From NCBI GenBank assembly GCA_001770935.1, contig MESI01000061.1:1-64000 (forward strand): a DNA stretch of 64,000 nt, written 5' to 3'. The first letter of the stretch is position 1, and the number at the start of each line of letters is the position of its first letter. This stretch comes from Burkholderiales bacterium RIFCSPLOWO2_12_FULL_61_40 (GTDB lineage: Bacteria > Pseudomonadota > Gammaproteobacteria > Burkholderiales > Burkholderiaceae_C). The position numbers and the translations under genes were made by a program. This document shows positions 8,999-18,235 of the stretch, one piece after another. The notes under the pieces were generated by a model that had not been told where the DNA came from, searched no databases, and was given only the letters and a program-made list of their open reading frames with translations.

Positions 8999-9826
8999 CT
9001 ACTGTTTGGTTGCCTTTACATCACCCTCTGCACCCAATCCAATGGTGTACCCGAGGGAGACATGGTGGAAGCGTCCGGTCGCGTGGTCGCCATGGATCGC
9101 CAGACCAAAGGGAATTGCCTTGCCTTCACCAGGGCTCTTGCGGGTAAAAGTCACCGTATAGGTATCGCCGCTTTTAGCCCCCTCAGCCTTGGCACCCAAA
9201 GTGCCGCCCTTCATCTGGCGCTCAGTGGCCACCATGCCATCAACCACCTTGGCACCCTTGGCGCTCTTCCATTGCACCAGCTCGTAGCTGCCTTCCTTGG
9301 CGTACTTGGTCTTTTTGTCGTCGGCACCAGGCATGGTGCGCGCATCCACATGGCAGGCCGCCCAGCACCCGACCTGGGAAGCCTGTGGCACCTTGGTATC
9401 CGGGAACATCACTGCGGCCTTGACTTCGTTATCCTTGTCACCCTTGTCCGCACCGCCCGCGGGCGCTTTGAACGTCAAACGAATGTAGAGGTTGCTGGCA
9501 TCGTAGGCGGCCTGAACGCCCACCGGGTACATCATCGATTTGGGAGCACCCTTGGGCTCCAATTCCTTGTCGGCCAGGCGTTTGAAATTGAAGTTCAGCG
9601 TGCCCTTCTCTTCATGGCAGCCCACACAGGTTTCGCCCTTTTTCAAACCCGCAGTTCCGCTGTGGTCCGATTTTTTTCCAACCCACTCAATGGGCGTCAC
9701 CCCTGCATGGAACACATTGATATCGCGTTTGGGAACTTTGCTCCAGTCAGGGGCTGCAAAAACCATCTGCGTGCCCACCGTCAGCGCTGTGCCCAACAAG
9801 AGCATGGAAACTGTCGTCTTTTTCAT
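8999..9826 (-). CDS. Periplasmic cytochrome c-552 / ethylbenzene dehydrogenase-like heme protein
   Basis: 275 aa exported protein: signal peptide to about residue 24 (MVFA), CVGCH heme motif at 67-71, then a domain resembling the heme-binding gamma-subunit-like domain of ethylbenzene dehydrogenase and c-552 (MMYPVGVQAAYDASNLYIRLTF, KAAVMFPDTK, IPFGLAIHGDHATGRFHHVSLGYTIGL). A second cysteine-histidine site, CWAACH near residue 155, has three residues between the cysteines, not two. START: ATG 9826 rather than 9907, because a signal peptide follows directly. Downstream of nirS and nirT, it is a plausible electron carrier to NirS, but this is inferred from position. Confidence 0.8.
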   Translation of the reverse strand: MKKTTVSMLLLGTALTVGTQMVFAAPDWSKVPKRDINVFHAGVTPIEWVGKKSDHSGTAGLKKGETCVGCHEEKGTLNFNFKRLADKELEPKGAPKSMMYPVGVQAAYDASNLYIRLTFKAPAGGADKGDKDNEVKAAVMFPDTKVPQASQVGCWAACHVDARTMPGADDKKTKYAKEGSYELVQWKSAKGAKVVDGMVATERQMKGGTLGAKAEGAKSGDTYTVTFTRKSPGEGKAIPFGLAIHGDHATGRFHHVSLGYTIGLGAEGDVKATKQ

Positions 9827-9893
9827 ATGAAATTTTCCTTTCTTGGTTTCTAAAGCAGGTCGATGCAGAACATCGAACCAACACGATTGCCGA

Positions 9894-10481
9894 CTACTCG
9901 TCTTCATCTTCTTTCATGCCCTTGGGCTTGTGGTGCGCAATGCCCTTGTGGCAGTCAATACACGTCTGTTTTTCGTCCTGGGCGATTTTGTGCATCTTGG
10001 CACCGCGCAGCTTTTGCTTTTCGGTGTCCATGCCGTCAAAGCTATGGCAGTTGCGACACTCGCGGGAATCGGAGGCCTTCATCCGCGCCCATTCATGCTC
10101 TGCCAAACGCAAACGATTCGCCTCGAATTTCTCCTTGGTGTCGATGGTCCCCATCAGCTTGCCCCACACCTCGGCACTGGCCTGGACCTTGCGGATCATC
10201 TTGTGCGACCAATCCTTGGGCACATGGCAATCGGAGCAGACAGCACGCACTCCGGTACGGTTTTTGTAATGGATCGTCTGTTTGTATTCCTGGTACACGT
10301 TGTCGCGCATCTCATGGCATGAGATACAAAATTCCATGGTGTTGGTTGCCTCCATCGCAGTATTGAATCCACCCCAGAAAAATATTCCGGAAAAGAAACC
10401 TATCGTGAGCAAGGCAATCAACGAATACTTTGCGCTCGGCTTTTTCAGGGTTGTCCACATATCAACAATCTTTGACGCCAT
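9894..10481 (-). CDS. nirT: NapC/NirT-family tetraheme quinol dehydrogenase
   Basis: 195 aa membrane-anchored tetraheme cytochrome: one N-terminal membrane segment (about 19-39), then four heme c motifs CISCH (52-56), CSDCH, CRNCH and CIDCH. Members take electrons from quinol and pass them to periplasmic reductases. ATG 10481 has GGAGAAG upstream; the longer frame to 10523 lacks support. The C-terminus is charged (KEDEDE). As the gene after nirS (95 bases), it is best called NirT, feeding nitrite reduction, although sequence alone does not separate NirT from NapC. Confidence 0.9.
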   Translation of the reverse strand: MASKIVDMWTTLKKPSAKYSLIALLTIGFFSGIFFWGGFNTAMEATNTMEFCISCHEMRDNVYQEYKQTIHYKNRTGVRAVCSDCHVPKDWSHKMIRKVQASAEVWGKLMGTIDTKEKFEANRLRLAEHEWARMKASDSRECRNCHSFDGMDTEKQKLRGAKMHKIAQDEKQTCIDCHKGIAHHKPKGMKEDEDE

Positions 10482-10576
10482 TAATCTTCTCCAAACTCCA
10501 CAAATAACCGAACAGGAATGCAATGGATAAAGGGGCTTTCGCCCCTCTATCGCTACATCAAGATACGCATAGTTGA

Positions 10577-12265
10577 TTAGTAAATGTCATGTTGCGTGTT
10601 GTACACGTTGAACTTGCCGGTGGGTGTGATCATCTTGGGATCGGTAATCACTTTCTTCAGGGTCAAGGTCTTGTCGTCGTACACCACAATGGCCGACTGG
10701 TCTGTCTTGCCGCCCCACAGGGAAATCCAGACCTCCGTACCATCGGCGCTGTATTCTGGGTGCACTGCACGGCGGGTTGCCTTGGTCTCGGGCAAGCCTG
10801 AATCCTTGGCCACATTGATGGTCTTGAAGGGTTTGGACAGATCCGACATCTTCCACACCGACACCGACTCGGCAGTTTCCTTGTCCGAGTTCTGCGCGGA
10901 GTCTGCCCACAGGTGGGTGGACTTCGGATGGGTCTTCACAAACAAGTTCCCGGGAACGTGTTTAACCTCCTGCACCACCTTCCAGTTGAACTCTTTGTAT
11001 TTGGCGAACTTGGGATCGTCAGAAGCGGTACTGATCAAGGTAACAACGTCTGCACCCAGGTGACCGGTAGCCCAGACAGGACCGAATTTCGGGTGTACAA
11101 AGTTGGCGCCGCGTCCAGGATGGGGGATCTTGGCCACGTCAACCAAGGCCGCTAATTTGCCCGTCTTCAAGTCCACTGCCGCAATCTTGTTGGAAGCATT
11201 GGCCGCCACCAGGAAATAGCGCTTGGATGCATCAAAGCCACCGTCGTGCAGGAATTTCGCCGAACCAATCGTGGTGGTCTTTAAGTTCTCGATATCGGAA
11301 TAGTCGACTAACAGAATCTGTCCGGTTTCCTTGATATTGACCACCCATTCCGGCTTGATCTCCGAGGCAACAATCGAGGCGACACGGGGCTCAGGATGGT
11401 ACTCACCATCCACGGTCATGCCGCGGGTGCTCACCACCTTGCGAGGTTTCAAGGTGTCACCATCCATGATCACGTATTGAGGCGGCCAGTAGGAACCGGC
11501 AATCGCGTACGTATCTTCAAAGCCTTTGAACTTCGAGGTGTCCACGGAGCGGGCATCAAAACCGATCTTGACTTCAGCTACAACGCCCGGCTTTTCCATC
11601 CACAGATCGATCAGCGACAAGCGGCCATCGCGGCCAATCACATACACATAGCGACCTGACTTCGACAGACGGGAAATATGCACGGCGTAGCCGGTTTTCA
11701 CGATGCTGCGGATTTCCTTGGTATCGCCGTCAATCAAAGCAACTTCACCCGTGTCACGCAAGGTCACTGAGAACATGTTCTTCAGATTGAACTTGTTCAT
11801 TTGTTTGCTTGGACGGTCCTTGACTGGAACAATGACTTTCCAAGAGTCCATGGTGTCCTTGAAGCTGTACTCCGGGGGCACATCCGGTGTGTTCTGGATG
11901 TACTTCGCCATCAGCGACAACTCTTCCTTGGTCAGGATGTCGTCAAAATTCACCATGCCGCCGTCGGTACCGTAGCCAATGATTTTCTCAAGGCGGGATT
12001 GGCCCAGAGCCAGCGTACCGCCCTCCGTCTTGGTGCCATCCTTGGCCGTCTTGGTCCAATGGGGTTCGAGGTTTTTGCCGGTCGCGCCCTTGCGCAAAAC
12101 ACCGTGGCAGCCAGCGCAACGCTCAAAGTAGATTTTTTTAGCCGCATCCTTTTCGGCTGTAGTCATCAAGGGGGCTTCTGGTTGCTTGTCTTGGGCCAAC
12201 GCAGACATAGCGAGGCCAGTCAACATCACCGCTGCAGCAACGCCGGAAAGACGGGGGAACTTCAT
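10577..12265 (-). CDS. nirS: NirS, cytochrome cd1 nitrite reductase
   Basis: Periplasmic nitrite reductase (NO2- to NO). 562 aa with signal peptide ending ALA (about 24), heme c motif CAGCH at 50-54 and an eight-bladed heme d1 propeller. The d1 axial histidine lies in [14 protein letters not shown] (near 196); the two catalytic histidines are in YHPEPR and FLHDGG; the C-terminus [16 protein letters not shown] is a NirS hallmark. ATG 12265 has GGAG eight bases upstream. First gene of the minus-strand nirS-nirT-cytochrome unit, divergent from ccmA. Confidence 0.98.
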   Translation of the reverse strand: MKFPRLSGVAAAVMLTGLAMSALAQDKQPEAPLMTTAEKDAAKKIYFERCAGCHGVLRKGATGKNLEPHWTKTAKDGTKTEGGTLALGQSRLEKIIGYGTDGGMVNFDDILTKEELSLMAKYIQNTPDVPPEYSFKDTMDSWKVIVPVKDRPSKQMNKFNLKNMFSVTLRDTGEVALIDGDTKEIRSIVKTGYAVHISRLSKSGRYVYVIGRDGRLSLIDLWMEKPGVVAEVKIGFDARSVDTSKFKGFEDTYAIAGSYWPPQYVIMDGDTLKPRKVVSTRGMTVDGEYHPEPRVASIVASEIKPEWVVNIKETGQILLVDYSDIENLKTTTIGSAKFLHDGGFDASKRYFLVAANASNKIAAVDLKTGKLAALVDVAKIPHPGRGANFVHPKFGPVWATGHLGADVVTLISTASDDPKFAKYKEFNWKVVQEVKHVPGNLFVKTHPKSTHLWADSAQNSDKETAESVSVWKMSDLSKPFKTINVAKDSGLPETKATRRAVHPEYSADGTEVWISLWGGKTDQSAIVVYDDKTLTLKKVITDPKMITPTGKFNVYNTQHDIY

Positions 12266-12531
12266 AATTCTTACTCCATGGTACCTTGCAGCCAACCCAC
12301 CATATTGGTGGAAACCTGGGCCCGACGACGGCTGCAACAATTCGATTCGAGCGAAATAATTGTCTTCCGGCACCCCGCTCAACGTCCTTAACTTAGATTA
12401 ACAAACAACAACAACGTCACACGAATCAGTGCGGAACCTGGATAATCACAAAAGCGAAAACCTTTGACTCCAACGCACGTTTGCACACAAGGCGCCAAAG
12501 GCTTCTTGCTTTAAGATCCACCCCCCTGTGA
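12266..12531. promoter_or_regulatory. Divergent nirS / ccmA intergenic region
   Basis: 266 bases separating nirS and ccmA. It must hold the nirS promoter, but I find no TGA-n6-TCA (FNR/Dnr) core on inspection. CTTAACTTAGATTAAC near 12388-12403 is the nearest AT-rich candidate and is weak. No reading frame of interest is seen. Confidence 0.35.
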
Positions 12532-13179
12532 TTGTTAAGCCACGAATTGAAAACCGCACCGACACTTTCTTTCGACAAGCTCGGCTGTAGCAAGGGCGGA
12601 CGACAGCTCTTCCAGAACATTGATTGCACTTTGGAGTCCGGGCAATGGCTGTATATCGCTGGCGCCAATGGGGTGGGGAAAACCAGTTTGCTGCGAATGG
12701 TGTGCGGCCTGGCCCCCATTGAATCCGGTGAAATTTTCTGGAACGCGGCCCCCATCCATGCACAACGTGAAGCCTACCGGCAAGACCTGTGTTATCTCGG
12801 CCATCTCAACGCGCTGCAAGAGTCCATGACTGTCAATGAGAATCTGCGCTTTACAGCCGCAATGGGTGGTGTTGCGCCCGACGCGGAACAAACACGGGAA
12901 GTGCTGGCGCGTTTCGGCGTAGGAGGCCGGGGTCAACAATTGGCCCGGCATTTATCCCAAGGACAAAAGCGCCGCGTGGCCCTTGCCAGATTGGCTTTGA
13001 GGCAAGCCCGGTTGTGGGTACTGGATGAACCCTTTGTTGCCATGGATGAGGCCGGCGTGAACATGCTCGCGGATTTGATTGCAGAACATTTATCCAAGGG
13101 AGGTATGGCTGTCCTGACCAGCCATCAACAGGTGGCCATTGGGGCCATCCCCGCCCAAGTGCTGGAGCTGCGCGCATGA
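12532..13179 (+). CDS. ccmA: CcmA, heme exporter ABC ATPase
   Basis: ATPase of the CcmABCD complex that releases holo-CcmE in system I cytochrome c maturation. 215 aa; Walker A GANGVGKTS at about 44-52, signature LSQGQKRR, Walker B LWVLDEP, and the H-loop SHQQ. The start is a TTG (12532; another TTG at 12547), with no strong ribosome-binding site, so the exact start is open. It leads a nine-gene operon with overlapping junctions and is divergent from nirS. Confidence 0.92.
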   Translation: MLSHELKTAPTLSFDKLGCSKGGRQLFQNIDCTLESGQWLYIAGANGVGKTSLLRMVCGLAPIESGEIFWNAAPIHAQREAYRQDLCYLGHLNALQESMTVNENLRFTAAMGGVAPDAEQTREVLARFGVGGRGQQLARHLSQGQKRRVALARLALRQARLWVLDEPFVAMDEAGVNMLADLIAEHLSKGGMAVLTSHQQVAIGAIPAQVLELRA

Positions 13180-13874
13180 TGGCGTTCACATTCAAACCCC
13201 TGGGCTTGGCGTCGGTCATGCTGGCCGTGTTGCGGCGCGAGGTGTCTTTGGCGATGCGCCAAAAGGGAGAGGTTCTCACACCCTTGGTATTCTTTGTGGT
13301 CATCGCCAGCCTGTTTCCACTGGGTATCGGTCCAGAGTCTGCATTGCTGTTGCGAATGGCCCCCGGTGTCTTGTGGGTGAGTGCATTGCTGGCGGCAATG
13401 CTCTCCCTGCAACGATTATTTGCGACAGACTATGCCGATGGCTCTCTTGAGCAGATGGCTCTTTCCCCCACCCCGCTGGGCCTGTTGGTGGCGGCAAAAG
13501 CGCTGTCCCATTTTCTTCTGTCGGGCCTGCCTTTGGTGCTGATGGCCCCGGTGCTGGGCCTCCAATTTGGCCTGGACAGTCAGGCACTGAAAATCTTAAT
13601 GATTTCACTGCTATTGGGCACTCCGACCCTGAGCCTGATCGGCAGTATTGGCGCAGCCCTGACCTTGGGCGTGCGTGGAGCGGGGGTATTGTTATCACTG
13701 TTAATCTTGCCGCTGTATATTCCGGTCCTGATATTTGGCGCCGGTGCGGTAGAAGCTGACGCCGCCGGATTAGGCGCCAGCGGCCATCTTTCGCTGCTGG
13801 CAGCATTGTTGGTGCTCTCCTTATTTTTTGCACCTTTGGCCACAACGGCCGCCTTGAGAATTTCCCTGGAATGA
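13176..13874 (+). CDS. ccmB: CcmB, heme exporter membrane subunit
   Basis: 232 aa, six predicted membrane segments (for example LVFFVVIASLFPLGIG, VLLSLLILPLYIPVLIFG). It contains the typical cytoplasmic LRREVSLAMRQKGE near the N-terminus and the LFATDYADGSLEQM loop. Permease partner of CcmA in system I. The start overlaps the ccmA stop (ATGA). Confidence 0.93.
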   Translation: MMAFTFKPLGLASVMLAVLRREVSLAMRQKGEVLTPLVFFVVIASLFPLGIGPESALLLRMAPGVLWVSALLAAMLSLQRLFATDYADGSLEQMALSPTPLGLLVAAKALSHFLLSGLPLVLMAPVLGLQFGLDSQALKILMISLLLGTPTLSLIGSIGAALTLGVRGAGVLLSLLILPLYIPVLIFGAGAVEADAAGLGASGHLSLLAALLVLSLFFAPLATTAALRISLE

Positions 13875-14611
13875 AAATACGCGCAATTCATTGGTTTAAA
13901 TATTCTTCGCCTCAGAATTTCTATTTTCTGGCCGGTCGTTTGTGGCCCTGGTTTGCCGTGCTGGCAGCTGTCCTGATGGCGGTGGGCTTGTGGATTTCGT
14001 TTTTTGTGGCCCCCACCGACGCTCAACAGGGCCAGGGCTACCGCATCATCTTTGTGCACGTTCCCGCGTCGCAAATGTCCATGTTCATCTACATGGTGAT
14101 GGCCGCATGGGCAGGCTTGGGACTGGCTTTCAACACGCGCCTGTCCGGCATGATGGCTTCGGCCTTGGCGCCCACAGGTGCCCTGTTTGCCTTTCTTTCA
14201 CTGATCACCGGGGCTTTGTGGGGCAAACCAATGTGGGGCGCCTGGTGGGTCTGGGATGCACGACTCACCTCTGAACTGATTCTCCTGTTTCTCTACCTGG
14301 GATTTCTGGCGCTGCAATCCAGCATTGACGACCCGCGCCGCGCCGACAAGGCCTGCGCCGTGCTGGCACTGGTGGGCGTGGTGAACGTGCCCATCATCTA
14401 TTTTTCAGTCAAGTGGTGGAACACCCTGCACCAAGGGGCGTCGGTGTCCCTGACCAGCGCCCCATCCATGGCCAGCACCATGCTCACGGGAATGTTGGTC
14501 ATGGTTGTGGCCTTTTGGATGTACAGCATTGCTGCAGCGCTGGCACGGGTACGTTGCATCATCCTGGAGCGTGAACGTCATACGGAGTGGGTCAAACATG
14601 CAGTGGAATAG
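13871..14611 (+). CDS. ccmC: CcmC, heme delivery protein
   Basis: 246 aa membrane protein of the heme-handling family. It loads heme onto the conserved His of CcmE. The WWD-type tryptophan-rich motif is GAWWVWDARLTS, and conserved periplasmic histidines occur in VHVPASQMS and in WWNTLHQGAS. Six membrane segments. The start overlaps ccmB (ATGA), and the 3' end overlaps ccmD by 14 bases. Confidence 0.95.
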   Translation: MKIRAIHWFKYSSPQNFYFLAGRLWPWFAVLAAVLMAVGLWISFFVAPTDAQQGQGYRIIFVHVPASQMSMFIYMVMAAWAGLGLAFNTRLSGMMASALAPTGALFAFLSLITGALWGKPMWGAWWVWDARLTSELILLFLYLGFLALQSSIDDPRRADKACAVLALVGVVNVPIIYFSVKWWNTLHQGASVSLTSAPSMASTMLTGMLVMVVAFWMYSIAAALARVRCIILERERHTEWVKHAVE

Positions 14612-14777
14612 TGTTTCCGAGTTCTTTGCCATGGGCGGTTATGCCCTTTACGTGTGGGGCAGCTTTGGGCTGACTGCGGCAGTCATGGTGATTGAAATGG
14701 TCTTAATTCGCAACCAACGGACGGAACTATTACGCGATCTTCGAAACGAACTGCGTTCAGAAAGCCCATCATCATGA
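14598..14777 (+). CDS. ccmD: CcmD, small membrane subunit of heme exporter
   Basis: 59 aa, with one membrane segment ([20 protein letters not shown]) followed by a charged cytoplasmic tail, the usual CcmD layout. It begins at ATG 14598 inside the ccmC 3' end and ends overlapping the ccmE ATG. CcmD is needed for release of holo-CcmE. The call relies on size, topology and position. Confidence 0.85.
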   Translation: MQWNSVSEFFAMGGYALYVWGSFGLTAAVMVIEMVLIRNQRTELLRDLRNELRSESPSS

Positions 14778-15211
14778 AACCTCGTCACAAACGCGCCGCC
14801 CTCATTGGTGGGGGCCTGGCGGCACTTGGCCTTGCGGCCTATCTGGTACTCAACGCCTTTGAAAGCAACCTGGTCTTTTTCTTCACGCCCAGCCAAATCG
14901 CTTCAGGTGAAGCCCCCAGGAATCGAACTTTCCGCGTTGGCGGCATGGTCAAGGATGGCTCTGTCAAGCGTGACAATTTGACGGTAGCCTTCGTGGTGAC
15001 CGATACCGCCAAAGAAGTCAGCGTGTCCTACACCGGCATCCTGCCCGATCTGTTTCGGGAGGGCAAGGGTGTCGTTGCACAGGGCAAGCTGGGGAATGAT
15101 GGCCATTTCACCGCCACCGAAGTCCTGGCCAAACACGATGAAAACTATATGCCTCCCGAAGCGCAGCATGCGGTGGACCAGGCTCAAAAGTCCATCAAAA
15201 CACTTAAATGA
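14774..15211 (+). CDS. ccmE: CcmE, periplasmic heme chaperone
   Basis: 145 aa; N-terminal membrane anchor (about 7-27) and an OB-fold domain. The covalent heme attachment site is His121 in [10 protein letters not shown], with Tyr125 as the axial partner (HXXXY). Also FRVGGMV and [14 protein letters not shown] as in the family. It carries heme from CcmC to CcmF. Confidence 0.95.
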   Translation: MKPRHKRAALIGGGLAALGLAAYLVLNAFESNLVFFFTPSQIASGEAPRNRTFRVGGMVKDGSVKRDNLTVAFVVTDTAKEVSVSYTGILPDLFREGKGVVAQGKLGNDGHFTATEVLAKHDENYMPPEAQHAVDQAQKSIKTLK

Positions 15212-15276
15212 AGTTGCACAACGCGTGATCTTCGGTCCGCGCTGCAGTACAGCGTCCTCCCAATTGCTTAAAAATT

Positions 15277-17244
15277 ATGATTCCTGAAATTGGCCATTTT
15301 GCGTTGATCCTGGCCCTGTTTGTGGCACTGGCACTGGGGCTTTTAAGCGTCATTGGCGGACAGCAAGGACGCGCCGACTGGATGGCGCTGGCCCGCCCTG
15401 GCGCACAGGCATTGTGGCTACTGACGGCGTTTTCTTTTGGGTGCCTCACTTACGCCTTCTATACCAACGACTTTTCCGTTTCGTATGTCGCACAACACTC
15501 CAACTCCAAGCTGCCGGGTCTGTACCGTGTGGCCGGGGTGTGGGGCGGACATGAGGGGTCGCTGTTGTTGTGGCATTTCATGCTGACGTCGTGGATGCTG
15601 GCGGTGTCCCTGTTTTCCCGCCAATTACCAGACGCCATGGTGTCCCGCGTGCTGGGGCTATTGGGGCTGGTTGCCGTCGGTTTTTTGCTGTTCATGCTGA
15701 TCACCTCCAATCCATTCCTGCGCCTGAGCGATATTCCTGCCGATGGCCGGGATCTGAATCCCTTGCTGCAAGACCCCGGGCTGGTTTTCCATCCACCGAT
15801 GCTGTACATGGGCTATGTGGGCTTTGCCATCCCTTTCGCTTTTGCAATTGCCGCTTTGCTCAATGGCCGCCTTGATGCAGCTTGGGCGCGGTGGTCCAGA
15901 CCGTGGGCCACTGCCGCATGGTTATTCCTAACCCTGGGCATTGCACTTGGCTCCTGGTGGGCCTACTACGAATTGGGTTGGGGTGGCTGGTGGTTTTGGG
16001 ACCCTGTAGAAAACGCATCTTTCCTGCCCTGGCTGGTGGGCACCGCACTGATCCATTCACTGGCGGTTACGGAAAAGCGTGGATTGTTCAGAAACTGGAC
16101 CATTATTCTGGCGATCACCGCGTTTTCGCTGAGCCTGCTGGGGACCTTTCTGGTGCGCTCAGGGGTCTTGACCTCGGTCCATGCGTTTGCCAGCGATCCC
16201 AAGCGGGGTGTATTCATCCTGCTGTTTCTATCGGTTGTCGTCGGTGGCTCGCTGACACTGTTCGCCATGCGTGCAAGCAAGGTGCGCTCTGGCGGCTCGT
16301 TCGCGCTGGTGTCGCGCGAAACATTTCTACTGGTCAACAATGTGCTGCTGACCACCGCTGCTGCCAGCGTACTGCTGGGCACCCTGTATCCGCTGATCAT
16401 TGATGCGCTCAACCTGGGCAAGCTGTCGGTGGGGCCACCCTACTTCAACGCCGTGTTTGCACCCATCATGGTGCCGGTTTTGGTGTTCATGGTGATTGGC
16501 TCTTTCGCTCGCTGGAAAAGCGACAGTGCTACTGCGTTGATGCAAAGACTAAGTCCCGTCGCCATGGTGTCCATGGTTCTGGGAAGCACAGCCCCCTTGC
16601 TGGCCGGCGCCTGGTCGGCGCTGGCCGCGCTCGGCCTGACCCTGGCATTCTGGATTGTGCTGGCGTCCTTGCTGCAAATTTATCGGCAACTCCGGGACAC
16701 CGTGGGTTGGACATCCACACCGGCGTCATTTTGGGGCATGCATGTGGCCCACATTGGCATTGCCGTGTGTGTAGTGGGCATCACCATGGTCAAGGGATAT
16801 GAAACCGAAAAAGATGTGCGCATGGTGTTGGGAGATACCGTGTCGGTCGGTGGCTACACCTTTCGTTTAACCGGTATTCGCGCGGAAGCGGGACCCAACT
16901 ACAACGCCGATGTGGGCGATGTGGAACTGATCCGCGATGGCCGCGTTCTAAAAACCCTGCACCCAGAAAAGCGGAACTATTTTTCGTCCACCATGCCGAT
17001 GACAGAAGCAGCCATTGACACCAGCTTGGTCCGTGACGTGTACGTATCTCTGGGGGAGCGACTGGAAGATGGCAAAGCCCCTGCCTGGGCGATGCGGGTT
17101 TACCACAAGCCGTTTATCACCTGGATCTGGGGCGGCTGCGTGTTGATGGCTTTGGGTGGCGCAATGGCAGCACTGGACCGGCGCTATCGCAGAAAAAGCA
17201 CGGCACCTGCGACCGCCCCCATCCCTGGCGGGGCATTGGCATGA
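15277..17244 (+). CDS. ccmF: CcmF, heme lyase subunit
   Basis: 655 aa polytopic protein that ligates heme to apocytochromes with CcmH/I. The WWD motif is WGGWWFWDPVENASFLPW; conserved histidines include those in GHEGSLLLWH and VFHPPMLYMGY. About 14-15 membrane segments plus a C-terminal periplasmic domain. It starts 65 bases after ccmE, the only sizeable gap in the operon, and its end overlaps ccmG (ATGA). Confidence 0.96.
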   Translation: MIPEIGHFALILALFVALALGLLSVIGGQQGRADWMALARPGAQALWLLTAFSFGCLTYAFYTNDFSVSYVAQHSNSKLPGLYRVAGVWGGHEGSLLLWHFMLTSWMLAVSLFSRQLPDAMVSRVLGLLGLVAVGFLLFMLITSNPFLRLSDIPADGRDLNPLLQDPGLVFHPPMLYMGYVGFAIPFAFAIAALLNGRLDAAWARWSRPWATAAWLFLTLGIALGSWWAYYELGWGGWWFWDPVENASFLPWLVGTALIHSLAVTEKRGLFRNWTIILAITAFSLSLLGTFLVRSGVLTSVHAFASDPKRGVFILLFLSVVVGGSLTLFAMRASKVRSGGSFALVSRETFLLVNNVLLTTAAASVLLGTLYPLIIDALNLGKLSVGPPYFNAVFAPIMVPVLVFMVIGSFARWKSDSATALMQRLSPVAMVSMVLGSTAPLLAGAWSALAALGLTLAFWIVLASLLQIYRQLRDTVGWTSTPASFWGMHVAHIGIAVCVVGITMVKGYETEKDVRMVLGDTVSVGGYTFRLTGIRAEAGPNYNADVGDVELIRDGRVLKTLHPEKRNYFSSTMPMTEAAIDTSLVRDVYVSLGERLEDGKAPAWAMRVYHKPFITWIWGGCVLMALGGAMAALDRRYRRKSTAPATAPIPGGALA

Positions 17245-17765
17245 AAAAGACACTGATCCCTCTGGCCATCTTCCTGGTGTTGGTGGTGTTTCTGGCGATC
17301 GGCTTGACGCGCGATCCCCACGAAGTACCGTCACCGCTGATCAACAAACCGGCCCCCGCGTTCACTGCACCGCGGTTGCATGCTGTCAATCAGCCCTTTT
17401 CCGCCAAAGACATGCTGGGTCAGGTCTGGTTACTCAATACCTGGGCGTCCTGGTGCGTGGCCTGCCGACAGGAGCACCCGGTGCTGATGGAACTTGCCAA
17501 GACCAGGGCACTGCCCATCGTCGGATTGAACTACAAGGACCAGGATGCCGATGGATTGAAATGGCTGGCCCGTTTCGGCAACCCTTACGACACCACCGTA
17601 ACAGACAAGGACGGGCGCATCGGCATTGACTACGGTGTCTATGGTGTACCTGAATCCTTCTTGATCGACAAAGCGGGTGTCATCCGTTACAAGCAGATTG
17701 GCCCGGTAACGGAGGAAGCCTTGCAGGACAAAATCCTGCCACTGGCGCGGGAGTTGCAAAAGTGA
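17241..17765 (+). CDS. ccmG: CcmG/DsbE, thiol-disulfide oxidoreductase
   Basis: 174 aa membrane-tethered thioredoxin-fold protein; N-terminal anchor 5-22, active site WASWCVAC (Cys72, Cys75), and the family GVYGVPESFLID cis-Pro region. It keeps apocytochrome cysteines reduced for heme ligation. ATGA overlaps with both neighbours. Confidence 0.95.
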   Translation: MKKTLIPLAIFLVLVVFLAIGLTRDPHEVPSPLINKPAPAFTAPRLHAVNQPFSAKDMLGQVWLLNTWASWCVACRQEHPVLMELAKTRALPIVGLNYKDQDADGLKWLARFGNPYDTTVTDKDGRIGIDYGVYGVPESFLIDKAGVIRYKQIGPVTEEALQDKILPLARELQK

Positions 17766-18235
17766 TGCAAAAATACTGGTTCGCCTTTTTTTTGGCACTG
17801 CAAAGTGCCGCGCCCTCTTACGCTGCCGAGGCAACACCCTTGGCAGAGGACCCGGTCGTCGAGCAACGGCTCATTGCCATTTCCGAAGAAATGCGTTGCC
17901 TCGTCTGCCAAAATGAGTCTTTGGCTGGGTCCCGGTCCGACCTGGCAATGGATTTACGCCGCGAGATTCGCACACTTATCAAAGCAGGGAAAACAGACGC
18001 TGAAGTCATGGACTTCATGGTCAGCCGTTATGGCGATTTTGTGCGGTACCGCCCGCCCGTCAAGCCCATTACCTGGATGCTATGGTTTGGCCCCTTTCTT
18101 TTGCTCATCGGCGCATTGGTCGGTTTGGTACGCATGGTGCGACGCAACCAAGGCAGCGCAACCGCTCCCACGCTGGACACGGCCCAGCGTGAAAAAGCGC
18201 AGGCCATTCTCCAAGATACGGAACTCCTCCCATGA
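17762..18235 (+). CDS. ccmH: CcmH, apocytochrome reductase subunit
   Basis: 157 aa; signal peptide (to about 21), the redox motif RCLVCQ (Cys46, Cys49), NESLAGSRSDLA, and a C-terminal membrane segment (about 103-124). Short form, lacking the TPR part, which is encoded by the next gene. Both ends overlap neighbours (ATGA). Confidence 0.95.
   Translation: MMQKYWFAFFLALQSAAPSYAAEATPLAEDPVVEQRLIAISEEMRCLVCQNESLAGSRSDLAMDLRREIRTLIKAGKTDAEVMDFMVSRYGDFVRYRPPVKPITWMLWFGPFLLLIGALVGLVRMVRRNQGSATAPTLDTAQREKAQAILQDTELLP

Noticed and set aside
12266-12531. FNR/Dnr box in the nirS promoter
   Set aside because: No TGA-n6-TCA core in the gap; the closest AT-rich palindrome-like sequence (CTTAACTTAGATTAAC) has mismatches in both half-sites.
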